This document shows positions 25,157 through 32,145 of a DNA stretch of 34,722 bases, piece by piece (within the stretch, counting starts at the first letter, position 1; every line of letters starts with the position of its first letter). Made by a program: the position numbers and the translations under genes. Below the pieces are notes generated by a model. That model made no database searches, was not told where the DNA came from, and saw only the letters and a program-made list of their open reading frames with translations. The stretch covers positions 1-34,722 of the forward strand of contig CACXFT010000050.1 in NCBI GenBank assembly GCA_902767045.1, written 5' to 3'. This stretch comes from an uncultured Prevotellaceae bacterium (GTDB lineage: Bacteria > Bacteroidota > Bacteroidia > Bacteroidales > Bacteroidaceae).

Positions 25157-25903
25157 TCACTCGAAATAGAGGGTGAAGACAATCATTTTTGAATGGGCTT
25201 CTTTCACCGACGAGGCGAAACGCTTGGAGTATTTGTCGCGCACGCGGTCGGCATGGCCGGTGTCAAGGCAGTTGGTGAGGCCGAACATGAACTTCAGTTC
25301 GGGACGGGCCTTGAAGAAGGGCAGGTAGAGGTCGCAGCCCATGCCTACCTCCAGGAAGGTGTCCATGCGCTTCAGCTTCACGTATGCATCGTCGCGGGCC
25401 GAGAGGTTGAGCATGGGATTCACGCCCGCCATCAGGTAGGGCCGGTGGTTGTTGAAGCGAGGGGCAGCGAAAATCAGGTCAACGGCGGTGGAAACGTATG
25501 CCGTTTTCAACTCCTGATATTCCTCCACGGTGGGGTTGGTGGCCAGGTCGGGGGTGTGGTTGTGGAAGGTGAGGTGGCGCGTGCCGAAGTACATGGCCGG
25601 TGCCACGCGCAGCTGAAAGTTCTCGTGCAGCCGGAACTCGCCCAGCACACCCACGTTGAACCCTGGGTCCCAGCGGTCTTGGTCCATTGTAACAATGCTC
25701 TCCACCGTGGTACCGTCGTCGTTGGTGATCAGCTGCGGTCCGCTGTTCACAAACTCCAAATCCTGCCAGTGGGCACCCACCAGAATGCCGAAGTGAAACG
25801 GCCGCAGGTCTATGTAGGGTTTGTTCTGCACCTTCCGCTCCTGTGCCCGAAGGCTACCGCCAAGGCACATTATTAATATAAATATGTATGCAAGTGTTCT
25901 CAT
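25157..25903 (-). CDS. porT: PorT-family outer-membrane protein
   Basis: 248 aa from the start at 25901-25903. An in-frame start 24 codons upstream would place a polar extension before the signal peptide MRTLAYIFILIMCLGGSLRAQ and is rejected. The sequence shows the PorT pattern: YIDLRPFHFGILVGAHWQDL near residue 29, WDPGFNVGVLGEFRL near 77, APRFNNHRPYLMAGVNPMLN near 146, MDTFLEVGMGCDLYLPFFK near 181, PELKFMFGLTN near 202 and the closing strands KMIVFTLYFE. PorT is an outer-membrane barrel needed for the type IX secretion system in Porphyromonas gingivalis and related bacteria. The gene converges on the adhesin unit, whose two large products carry tails resembling substrates of that system. 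It diverges from the ferredoxin gene. Confidence 0.85.
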   Translation of the reverse strand: MRTLAYIFILIMCLGGSLRAQERKVQNKPYIDLRPFHFGILVGAHWQDLEFVNSGPQLITNDDGTTVESIVTMDQDRWDPGFNVGVLGEFRLHENFQLRVAPAMYFGTRHLTFHNHTPDLATNPTVEEYQELKTAYVSTAVDLIFAAPRFNNHRPYLMAGVNPMLNLSARDDAYVKLKRMDTFLEVGMGCDLYLPFFKARPELKFMFGLTNCLDTGHADRVRDKYSKRFASSVKEAHSKMIVFTLYFE

Positions 25904-25990
25904 CTCTGTAATTATAAACGAGAAAAAGCTATAGTTATTGCATCGCTTTTTATTAAGACCGGGTTTAAATTGCAAAATTTCTTCTCATCA

Positions 25991-26024
25991 TTTGTAGGTA
26001 TTTCAAATAAACTTTGTATCTTTG
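25991..26024 (+). promoter_or_regulatory. Ferredoxin promoter
   Basis: TTTG (25991-25994) and TATCTTTG (26017-26024) are separated by 22 bp, close to the Bacteroidota TTTG-N19-21-TAnnTTTG pattern. The ferredoxin start is 70 bp downstream. Confidence 0.75.
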
Positions 26025-26094
26025 CATGGTTCAAAAGTAGGTATCACCTAATAGTGAAGAGAAATTTTAACATTAACAATAAAACAAGATTATT

Positions 26095-26265
26095 ATGGCT
26101 TACGTAATTAGTGACGACTGCATCTGCTGCGGTACATGTATCAGCGAGTGCCCCGTTGAGGCTATCTCTGAGGGCGACGAGAAGTATTCAATCAATCCCG
26201 ACCTCTGCACCGAGTGCGGAACTTGCGCCGGCGTATGCCCCAACGAGGCTATCAGCCTGCCCTAA
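26095..26265 (+). CDS. 2[4Fe-4S] ferredoxin
   Basis: A 56-aa cytoplasmic electron carrier. Two complete cluster motifs are present: Cys9-Cys12-Cys15-Cys19-Pro (CICCGTCISECP) and Cys38-Cys41-Cys44-Cys48-Pro (CTECGTCAGVCP), in the symmetrical arrangement of clostridial-type ferredoxins. Cys11 is an extra cysteine next to the first motif. The length is normal for the family. It has its own promoter (25991-26024) and a strong terminator (26291-26326), so it is expressed as a single gene. Likely partners are pyruvate:ferredoxin oxidoreductase and related anaerobic enzymes, none of which is encoded in this window. Confidence 0.96.
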   Translation: MAYVISDDCICCGTCISECPVEAISEGDEKYSINPDLCTECGTCAGVCPNEAISLP

Positions 26266-26290
26266 CAGGTGCTGAACGCAACAATGAACA

Positions 26291-26326
26291 AAACGGCTTC
26301 CACATGCCTTGTGGAAGCCGTTTCTC
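26291..26326 (+). terminator. Ferredoxin terminator
   Basis: A 14-bp perfect stem (26291-26304 with 26310-26323) with a 5-nt loop TGCCT. The stem ends in TTT and is followed by CTC. It lies 25 bp after the ferredoxin stop codon. Confidence 0.88.
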
Positions 26327-26358
26327 GTGTTCTGGGGAGCTGTTCCTCCCATTGCAGA

Positions 26359-26385
26359 CCTTCGTATACACGGCATGTACGAGGG
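26359..26385. repeat. Small stem-loop sharing its loop with the 2546 element
   Basis: Arms CCTTCGTA and TACGAGGG pair with one G-T pair. The loop region contains ACACGGCATGTA (26368-26379), identical to positions 2577-2588 in the stem-loop after the nucleotidase gene. Confidence 0.6.
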
Positions 26386-26404
26386 TGAAGACTGGAGAGT
26401 TTAA

Positions 26405-26481
26405 GACTATAGACTTTAGACTATAGACTTTAGACTTTAGACTTTAGACTTTAGACTTTAGACTTTAGACTATAGACTTTA
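26405..26481 (-). repeat. Heptanucleotide tandem repeat GACT(A/T)TA x11
   Basis: Eleven in-register 7-bp units. The reverse complement is TA(A/T)AGTC, the same repeat family as 1551-1620 and 26531-26593, here in the opposite orientation. Confidence 0.95.
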
Positions 26482-26530
26482 GAGTTATGGACAAGCTAAA
26501 GTATAGAACCCATAGTTATAATAGATTTTA

Positions 26531-26593
26531 CAGTCTACAGTCTACAGTCCTCAGTCTACAGTCTATAGTCTACAGTCTATAGTCTATAGTCTA
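26531..26593 (+). repeat. Heptanucleotide tandem repeat (C/T)AGTCTA x9
   Basis: Nine 7-bp units, one of them changed to CAGTCCT. With the inverted tract at 26405-26481 and a 49-bp spacer, this could fold into a long imperfect hairpin upstream of the aminotransferase promoter. Confidence 0.95.
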
Positions 26594-26634
26594 AGACCCT
26601 CCTGAAGTCTAAACAAAAAAATAATAGTGTGATT

Positions 26635-26667
26635 ATTTCTTAGAAAAGAATAAAATGATTAATTTTG
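26635..26667 (+). promoter_or_regulatory. Aminotransferase promoter
   Basis: TAATTTTG (26660-26667) matches the -7 consensus, with TTTC (26636-26639) as a -33-like element 20 bp upstream. The start codon is 28 bp downstream. Confidence 0.7.
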
Positions 26668-26695
26668 CACGGAATTTATAACATAAGGAAACATT

Positions 26696-27889
26696 ATGGC
26701 ACAACTATCCGAACGTTTGAACAGGCTGGCACCCTCTGCCACGCTCGCCATGTCGCAGAAAAGCAGCGAGATGAAAGCTCAGGGCATCGACGTGATTAAC
26801 ATGAGTGTGGGTGAACCCGACTTCAACACTCCCGACCACATCAAAGAGGCGGCAAAGCAGGCCGTGGCCGACAACTGGTCGCGCTATTCGCCCGTACCGG
26901 GCTACCCCGACCTTCGCAAAGCCATCGTAGCCAAGTTGAAACGTGAAAACCAGCTCAGCTACACCATCAACGAGGTGCTCGTGAGCAACGGTGCCAAGCA
27001 AAGCGTGTGCAACACCATCATGGCACTGGTCAACGACGGTGAGGAGGTGATCATTCCCGCTCCCTATTGGGTTAGCTATCCGCAGATGGTGAAGCTGGCA
27101 GGCGGTGTGCCCGTTATTGTGAATGCCGGGTTCGAGCAGAACTTTAAGATGACAGCCCGGCAGTTGGAAGCTGCCATCACCCCCAAAACGCGCATGCTCA
27201 TCCTCTGCTCGCCCAGCAACCCAACAGGCAGCGTCTATTCGAAAGAAGAACTTGAGGCACTGGCCCAGGTGATACTGCGCCACCCCGACCTTTATGTGCT
27301 GGCCGACGAGATTTACGAACACATTAATTATATAGGGCACCACGAAAGCATTGCCCAGTTCCCCGGCATGAAGGAACGCGCCATTATTGTGAACGGCGTG
27401 TCGAAGGCATACGCCATGACCGGTTGGCGCATTGGCTACATTGCCGCCCCCGAATGGATTGTGAAAGGGTGCAACAAGCTGCAGGGGCAATATACCAGTG
27501 GCCCATGCTCCGTGAGTCAGAAAGCAGCCGAGGCCGCCTACACGGGCAGTCAAGAATGTGTGGAAGGGATGCGCCAAGCCTTTGAGCGCCGGCGCGACCT
27601 GATTGTGGAGCTCGCCTCACAGATTCCCGGTCTGGAAGTGAACAAGCCCGAAGGTGCCTTCTACCTGTTTCCCAAGTGCAGCAGCTTCTATGGCAAGAGC
27701 GATGGCAGACGCGTGATTGCCAACAGCACCGACCTGGCCATGTATCTGCTCGAAGAAGGTCATGTGGCCACCGTGGGCGGCGATGCCTTCGGCGACCCCG
27801 ATTGTTTCCGCATGAGCTACGCCACCAGCGACGACAATATCCGCGAAGCCATGCGCCGCATCAAAGAAGCACTGGCCAAACTGAAATAA
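26696..27889 (+). CDS. Pyridoxal-phosphate aspartate aminotransferase (class I)
   Basis: 397-aa cytoplasmic enzyme exchanging the amino group between aspartate and 2-oxoglutarate; relatives also accept prephenate or aromatic substrates. Fold-type I landmarks: INMSVGEPDFNTP near 34, YSPVPGYPDLRKAI near 64, VSNGAKQSVCNTI near 98, PAPYWVSYPQMV near 123, SPSNPTGSVYSKEEL near 173, VLADEIYEH near 201 (Asp binding the cofactor nitrogen), and VSKAYAMTGWRIGYIAAP with the Schiff-base lysine at about Lys237. The C terminus has an Arg in FRMSYATS that contacts the substrate carboxylate in the family. It is transcribed alone from its own promoter. The subfamily (AspB-type) is the best fit, but substrate preference cannot be settled from sequence. 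Confidence 0.93.
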   Translation: MAQLSERLNRLAPSATLAMSQKSSEMKAQGIDVINMSVGEPDFNTPDHIKEAAKQAVADNWSRYSPVPGYPDLRKAIVAKLKRENQLSYTINEVLVSNGAKQSVCNTIMALVNDGEEVIIPAPYWVSYPQMVKLAGGVPVIVNAGFEQNFKMTARQLEAAITPKTRMLILCSPSNPTGSVYSKEELEALAQVILRHPDLYVLADEIYEHINYIGHHESIAQFPGMKERAIIVNGVSKAYAMTGWRIGYIAAPEWIVKGCNKLQGQYTSGPCSVSQKAAEAAYTGSQECVEGMRQAFERRRDLIVELASQIPGLEVNKPEGAFYLFPKCSSFYGKSDGRRVIANSTDLAMYLLEEGHVATVGGDAFGDPDCFRMSYATSDDNIREAMRRIKEALAKLK

Positions 27890-27998
27890 CACCGGGCAAA
27901 ACAAGCAACTTTTGAAACAAAACAGAGGCGAAAGAGCGCAAAATGGAAGAAATAATGAAAGAAAACCTAAAATATTCAGTTAAATCTTCTTAATTGAC

Positions 27999-28028
27999 TT
28001 TCAGGTTAGTTGAATTTTGTTATCTTTG
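27999..28028 (+). promoter_or_regulatory. Promoter of the exbB-tonB operon
   Basis: TATCTTTG at 28021-28028 is an exact TAnnTTTG box, with TTTC (27999-28002) 18 bp upstream. It leaves an untranslated leader of roughly 75 nt before the ATG at 28108. Nothing else is evident in the 27890-28107 gap. Confidence 0.72.
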
Positions 28029-28107
28029 CGTGTTGAAACTTCTGAAAACCTTTTTGTCACTTACATCTTAAATTCATTAATAACTTAAAATTTTAAAACA
28101 TTCAATT

Positions 28108-28935
28108 ATGGCAACTACACAAAAAAATGCCAGCCCTGCCAAGAAACAGGGCTTCACTGGAGTTAGAAACGCATTCTTGATTATCGTAGCATGCGTAGTA
28201 GTAGCATTCACCCTGTTCTTCACCTGGTTCGGATGGGAAGGCCACTTCGCCGATGCAACCAAAGAACAGCCTATCGACACATGGGGAACCATCTTCAAGG
28301 GTGGTATCATCGTGCCTGTTATCCACTCGCTACTGCTCACCGTGCTCACCATGTCTATCGAGCGCGTGCTCGCCATGAGAACCGCTTTCGGTAAAGGTTC
28401 TCTGCCCAAGTTCGTGGCTGAAATCAAGGCTGCCCTGAATGCCAACGACTTTGCCAAGGCACAGAAGCTCTGCGACGCACAGCGCGGTTCTGTTGCTAAC
28501 GTGGTAGGCGCTTCTCTGCGTGCTTACAAAGAGATGGAAGCAACCACCGGCATCAAGAAGGCACAGAAGATTGCTAAGATCCAGCAGGCCCACGAAGAGG
28601 CTTCGCAGCTCGAAATGCCTACGCTGACCATGAACCTCCCCCTGATTGCAACCATCGTTACACTTGGTACTCTTACCGGTCTGCTCGGTACTGTGGTAGG
28701 TATGATTCGTTCATTCTCGGCTCTGTCTGCCGGTGGTGGTGCTGACTCTGCTGCACTGTCTGCAGGTATCTCTGAGGCTCTTATCAACACTGCCTTCGGT
28801 ATCGGTACGTCTTGGTGCGCCGTTGTGTCTTACAACTATTTCACAAACAAGGTAGACAAGCTCACCTTTGCACTCGACGAGGTTGGTTATTCAATCGCAC
28901 AGACATACGAAGCAACCCACACAGAAGAGGCTTAA
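28108..28935 (+). CDS. exbB: ExbB-type proton channel subunit (MotA/TolQ/ExbB family)
   Basis: 275-aa inner-membrane subunit that, with ExbD, couples the proton gradient to TonB. The first transmembrane segment is at about 25-45 (LIIVACVVVAFTLFFTWFGW). The second, IIVPVIHSLLLTVLTMSIER, is near residue 67, followed by the long cytoplasmic helical region with the ALNANDFAKAQKLCDAQ stretch. The two C-terminal helices carry LTMNLPLIATIVTLGTLTGL near 174 and GISEALINTAFGIGTSW near 216, which hold the conserved Thr/Pro/Gly residues of the pore. The extra residues between segments one and two, with a periplasmic loop, are usual in Bacteroidota. It is the first gene of a six-gene operon. Confidence 0.95.
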   Translation: MATTQKNASPAKKQGFTGVRNAFLIIVACVVVAFTLFFTWFGWEGHFADATKEQPIDTWGTIFKGGIIVPVIHSLLLTVLTMSIERVLAMRTAFGKGSLPKFVAEIKAALNANDFAKAQKLCDAQRGSVANVVGASLRAYKEMEATTGIKKAQKIAKIQQAHEEASQLEMPTLTMNLPLIATIVTLGTLTGLLGTVVGMIRSFSALSAGGGADSAALSAGISEALINTAFGIGTSWCAVVSYNYFTNKVDKLTFALDEVGYSIAQTYEATHTEEA

Positions 28936-28966
28936 TCTTTACTAACCCTTTAATTCGTTTATCACT

Positions 28967-29656
28967 ATGGGTAAAATAAAGGTTAAGAAAAGCGACGTCT
29001 GGATCGACATGACACCTATGTCGGACGTGATGACTCTGCTCTTGACTTTCTTCATGCTCACCTCCACATTCGTGAAGAACGAGCCCGTGAAAGTTATGAC
29101 TCCAGGGTCTATCTCCGAAATCAAGGTGCCCGAGAATGGCGTCTTGACCATCCTGGTGAGTCCGAAGTTGGACAAAGCCGGTAATCCTACCGGAGAAGGC
29201 CAGGTGTTTATGAGCATTGACAATACGGATCAGCTGGGCAACGCGCTCGACGAAATGACAAGCGGCAATGGCGTGACACTCACACCGAAGCAGCGTGAAA
29301 CCTTCAAGACCGAGGCTATGTTTGGTGTGCCTATGGAAGAACTGGCAGGTTATCTGAGCCTGAACAGCCAGCAGCGCAACAAACTGATCGTTGACAAGGG
29401 TATTCCCCTCGACAGTATCAATGAAGGCATGAGCGAGTTCCAACAGTGGGTGAACGCTGCTCGTACCGTGAACCAGGACATCAAGATTGCCCTGAAAGCT
29501 GATGCCAAGACTCCGTACAAAACCATCAAGCTCGTGATGAGCGAGCTGCAGGATATGGACGAGAGCCACTACTACATGATTTCGCAGCTCGATGCCGGTA
29601 AGGCCGCTGGCGCCGGTGAATATATCAGAGAAGTAACTACTAAGGGAGGCAGATAA
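28967..29656 (+). CDS. exbD: ExbD/TolR-family protein, first copy
   Basis: 229 aa with one N-terminal membrane helix. WIDMTPMSDVMTLLLTFFML carries the proton-conducting aspartate of the family (Asp20 in MSDVM). The periplasmic part is larger than in E. coli ExbD and has an insert of about 70 residues (about 100-160, including TPKQRETFKTEAMF). It ends with the family's IKIALKADAKTPYKTIKLVM strand-helix pair near 174. It lies 31 bp after exbB and 2 bp before the second exbD. The two ExbD proteins may form a mixed ExbB-ExbD complex, as the Bacteroidota operon always carries both. Confidence 0.93.
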   Translation: MGKIKVKKSDVWIDMTPMSDVMTLLLTFFMLTSTFVKNEPVKVMTPGSISEIKVPENGVLTILVSPKLDKAGNPTGEGQVFMSIDNTDQLGNALDEMTSGNGVTLTPKQRETFKTEAMFGVPMEELAGYLSLNSQQRNKLIVDKGIPLDSINEGMSEFQQWVNAARTVNQDIKIALKADAKTPYKTIKLVMSELQDMDESHYYMISQLDAGKAAGAGEYIREVTTKGGR

Positions 29657-29658
29657 CT

Positions 29659-30306
29659 ATGGCTAAGAAAAAAGAAAGCAAACAAAAGAAAATGACCGTG
29701 CGCGTGGACTTCACGCCTATGGTTGACATGCTCATGCTTCTCATCACGTTCTTCATGCTCTGTACGTCACTGAGCAAGCCCAGCACCATGGAGCTCACCA
29801 TGCCGAGTAACGACGAAAACCAGCAGGAAGATCAGAAGAACGAGGCCAAGGCTTCGCAGACAGTTACCATCTATGTGGCTGCCGACGATAAGCTGTGGTA
29901 TCAGGAATACGACAACGATGGAACTGCCCACGAACTGAAGGAAACAACCTGGGGCGACAAGGGTATCCGCGACGTGCTCCGTAACCACGTTATCGGTGAT
30001 GGTACACGCCCCGTGAACCAAATCATTCTGGCTGCGGAGCAGCTGAAACGCGACCGCGCCGCAAACCCCAAGATGTATCCCGACAGCATCTACACCAAAG
30101 AGCTGAACAAAATCAAAAAGGGTGAAACAAAGCAAGGAAAGGTTTCTACGCTTACCATCGTTATCAAGCCCACCGACAACTCGTCGTACAAAAACATGAT
30201 GGACATCCTCGATGAGATGCAGATTCTGAACATTGGAACATACGTGATTGACAAAATCACACCCGATGACACGAAGGTTCTCGAAGAAAAAGGTGTGAAA
30301 ATGTAA
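29659..30306 (+). CDS. exbD: ExbD/TolR-family protein, second copy
   Basis: 215 aa. A Lys-rich cytoplasmic start is followed by VRVDFTPMVDMLMLLITFFM with the functional aspartate in MVDML (Asp23). The periplasmic domain has a disordered Glu/Asn/Gln-rich linker near 52-68 (DENQQEDQKNEAKAS) and ends with VSTLTIVIKPTDNSSYKNMM and the MQILNIGTYVIDKI helix-strand. It differs strongly from the first copy outside the membrane helix, so the two are not recent duplicates. The gene starts 2 bp after the first exbD stop. Confidence 0.93.
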   Translation: MAKKKESKQKKMTVRVDFTPMVDMLMLLITFFMLCTSLSKPSTMELTMPSNDENQQEDQKNEAKASQTVTIYVAADDKLWYQEYDNDGTAHELKETTWGDKGIRDVLRNHVIGDGTRPVNQIILAAEQLKRDRAANPKMYPDSIYTKELNKIKKGETKQGKVSTLTIVIKPTDNSSYKNMMDILDEMQILNIGTYVIDKITPDDTKVLEEKGVKM

Positions 30307-30338
30307 GTCTACGTCTAATCAATTAAAACTGTAAGAAA

Positions 30339-31172
30339 ATGGCAAAAATTGATTTATATGATCCGAAATGGGTCGACATGGTATTCGCAGGAAAGAACCA
30401 AGACTACGGAGCTTACAAGCTGCGTATGGAAACTTCCAAGCGAAACGTATGGGCCCTGGTGATTCTGCTCTCTACAGCGCTGCTGATTGGTCTGGGACTC
30501 GTGGCAAAAATCGAGGCCGACAAGGCGGCCGAGGAACGACAGGCCTATATGGATCAGCTCGAACTTTCTAAACTGCAGGAACAAGCCAAGCAGGAAAAGA
30601 AAGAAGAGAAGATTATCAAGGCTAAAATTGAACCGAAAAAGGTGGTTGAGCAGGTGCGTGAAACGCAGAAGTTCACCGCTCCTGAGATTAAGAAGGACGA
30701 ACTCGTGAACGAGGAAAACCAGGTGAAAGACCAGGCCGACCTCGATGAGAAAGTGGCTGTGGGTGTGAAAGACCAGGAAGGTACCAAAGACCGTACCGAC
30801 GTGGCTATCCGTAACGACATTGCCGTGAACACCAACGAGTCGGAAGAGAAGAAAGAAGTGGCGCAGAAGATCTTCGAGGTGGTGGAACAGCAGCCTGCGT
30901 TCCCCGGAAACCTCAACCAGTTCCTCCGCGACAACATCCACTATCCTACAGTGGCTCAGGAGAATGGTATTCAGGGACGTGTTATCGTGCAGTTCGTGGT
31001 TGAAACCAATGGTTCTATCACCGATGTGCGCGTGGTGCGCTCCGTTGACCCCTCGCTCGACAAGGAAGCCGTGCGCGTGGTGAAGAGCATGCCTAAGTGG
31101 AACCCGGGCAAACAGAATGGCCAGGCCGTGCGCGTGCGCTTTACACTGCCTGTTAACTTCAAACTTGGTTAA
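30339..31172 (+). CDS. tonB: TonB energy transducer
   Basis: 277 aa. It opens with the Bacteroidota-type N terminus FAGKNQDYGAYKLRMETS near 16, then one membrane helix at about 36-57 (WALVILLSTALLIGLGLVAK). The periplasmic spacer (about 60-195) is rich in Lys, Glu and Gln rather than the Pro-Lys repeats of enterobacterial TonB, and is predicted to be helical. The C-terminal domain (about 200-277) has PAFPGNLNQFLRDNIHYP, GIQGRVIVQFVVETNGSIT, VVRSVDPSLDKEAVRVVKSM and WNPGKQNGQAVRVRFTLPVN, which engages the TonB box of outer-membrane receptors. It acts with the ExbB/ExbD pair encoded just upstream. No TonB-dependent receptor is in this window. Confidence 0.95.
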   Translation: MAKIDLYDPKWVDMVFAGKNQDYGAYKLRMETSKRNVWALVILLSTALLIGLGLVAKIEADKAAEERQAYMDQLELSKLQEQAKQEKKEEKIIKAKIEPKKVVEQVRETQKFTAPEIKKDELVNEENQVKDQADLDEKVAVGVKDQEGTKDRTDVAIRNDIAVNTNESEEKKEVAQKIFEVVEQQPAFPGNLNQFLRDNIHYPTVAQENGIQGRVIVQFVVETNGSITDVRVVRSVDPSLDKEAVRVVKSMPKWNPGKQNGQAVRVRFTLPVNFKLG

Positions 31173-31181
31173 GCAAATTTT

Positions 31182-32138
31182 ATGCAAAAGAATCCTATCT
31201 ACATTCTTGTAGTAATCTTTATATCATCCCTGTCCCTCGCTTCTTGTAAGCAGGGGGACAGGGGTGGTCGCACTGATACGCGCACGTCGGGTGAAATCAC
31301 TTTCTATGCCGACGAGAGCTTCTCGCCCATCGTGGAGGAACTGCGCGAACAGTTCGAGTTCCAATATCCCAAGGCACACCTCAAACCCGTCTACACCAAC
31401 GAGATTGAGGGTTTCAACCAGATTAAAGAGCTGAAAACGTGCCTCTTCTTCACATCGCGGGCACTCAAACCCAGCGAGGTGTCGTATCTGAAAACTAAAC
31501 GGCAGCTGCCTGAATGCTTCCCTATTGCCTACGACGGTCTGGCCCTTATCGTGAACACGCAAAATCACGATACTTGCATCACCGTGAAGGATGTGAAGCG
31601 CATTCTCAGCGGTGAGGCTACCAACTGGAACCAGGTGGTGAAAGGCTCCACAAGGGGAAACATAGAAGTGGTGTTCGACAATAAAAGCTCGGCAACACTC
31701 CACTATGTGGTTGACTCCATTCTCGACGGAAAACCCATCAACAGTCCTAACATCGTGGCTGCCAAAACCAGTAAGGAGGTGATTGACTATGTCGACAAAA
31801 CTCCTAACGCTATCGGTGTCATCGGGTCGAACTGGCTCAACGACCATCGCGACTCCACCAACACCACTTTCAAGAAGAACATTAACGTGATGTCGGTTTC
31901 CATGACCGACGAAGCGAATCCATACAACAGCTGGAAACCCTATCAGGTGTATCTGCTCGACGGGCGCTACCCCTTTGTGCGCACCATCTACTGCATCTTG
32001 GTTGACCCGCAACGGGCACTGCCCTACAGCTTCGCACACTATGTGACCAGTCCGCGCGGTCAGCTCATCGTGCTCAAGTCGGGCATGCTGCCTTTCCGGG
32101 GCGACATTGTAATTAAAGATGTGAAAGTGAAAAACTAA
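31182..32138 (+). CDS. PstS-like substrate-binding lipoprotein of the TonB operon
   Basis: 318-aa predicted lipoprotein (lipobox SLASC, Cys22) with a periplasmic-binding fold of the PstS type. The sequence shows ITFYADESFSPIVEELREQF near 41, LFFTSRALKPSEVSYLK near 90, PIAYDGLALIVNTQNHD near 116, VKDVKRILSGEATNWNQVVK near 136, FDNKSSATLHYVVDSI near 167 and GVIGSNWLNDH near 217. No pstCAB transporter genes are nearby, and the position 9 bp after tonB and 7 bp before the TPR gene indicates work with the TonB complex. The substrate may be phosphate, but the phosphate-binding residues cannot be confirmed by eye. The pairing is common in Bacteroidota. Confidence 0.85.
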   Translation: MQKNPIYILVVIFISSLSLASCKQGDRGGRTDTRTSGEITFYADESFSPIVEELREQFEFQYPKAHLKPVYTNEIEGFNQIKELKTCLFFTSRALKPSEVSYLKTKRQLPECFPIAYDGLALIVNTQNHDTCITVKDVKRILSGEATNWNQVVKGSTRGNIEVVFDNKSSATLHYVVDSILDGKPINSPNIVAAKTSKEVIDYVDKTPNAIGVIGSNWLNDHRDSTNTTFKKNINVMSVSMTDEANPYNSWKPYQVYLLDGRYPFVRTIYCILVDPQRALPYSFAHYVTSPRGQLIVLKSGMLPFRGDIVIKDVKVKN

Positions 32139-32145
32139 GAAGATT

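Noticed and set aside
25904..25975. Upstream in-frame start for the porT gene
   Set aside because: It adds 24 residues before a clear signal peptide and runs towards the divergent promoter region.
26405..26593. Heptamer tracts considered as a CRISPR array
   Set aside because: Units are contiguous 7-mers with no spacers, and no cas genes are present.
31182..32138. Assignment as a bona fide phosphate transporter PstS
   Set aside because: No pst permease or ATPase genes nearby; operon context ties it to TonB.
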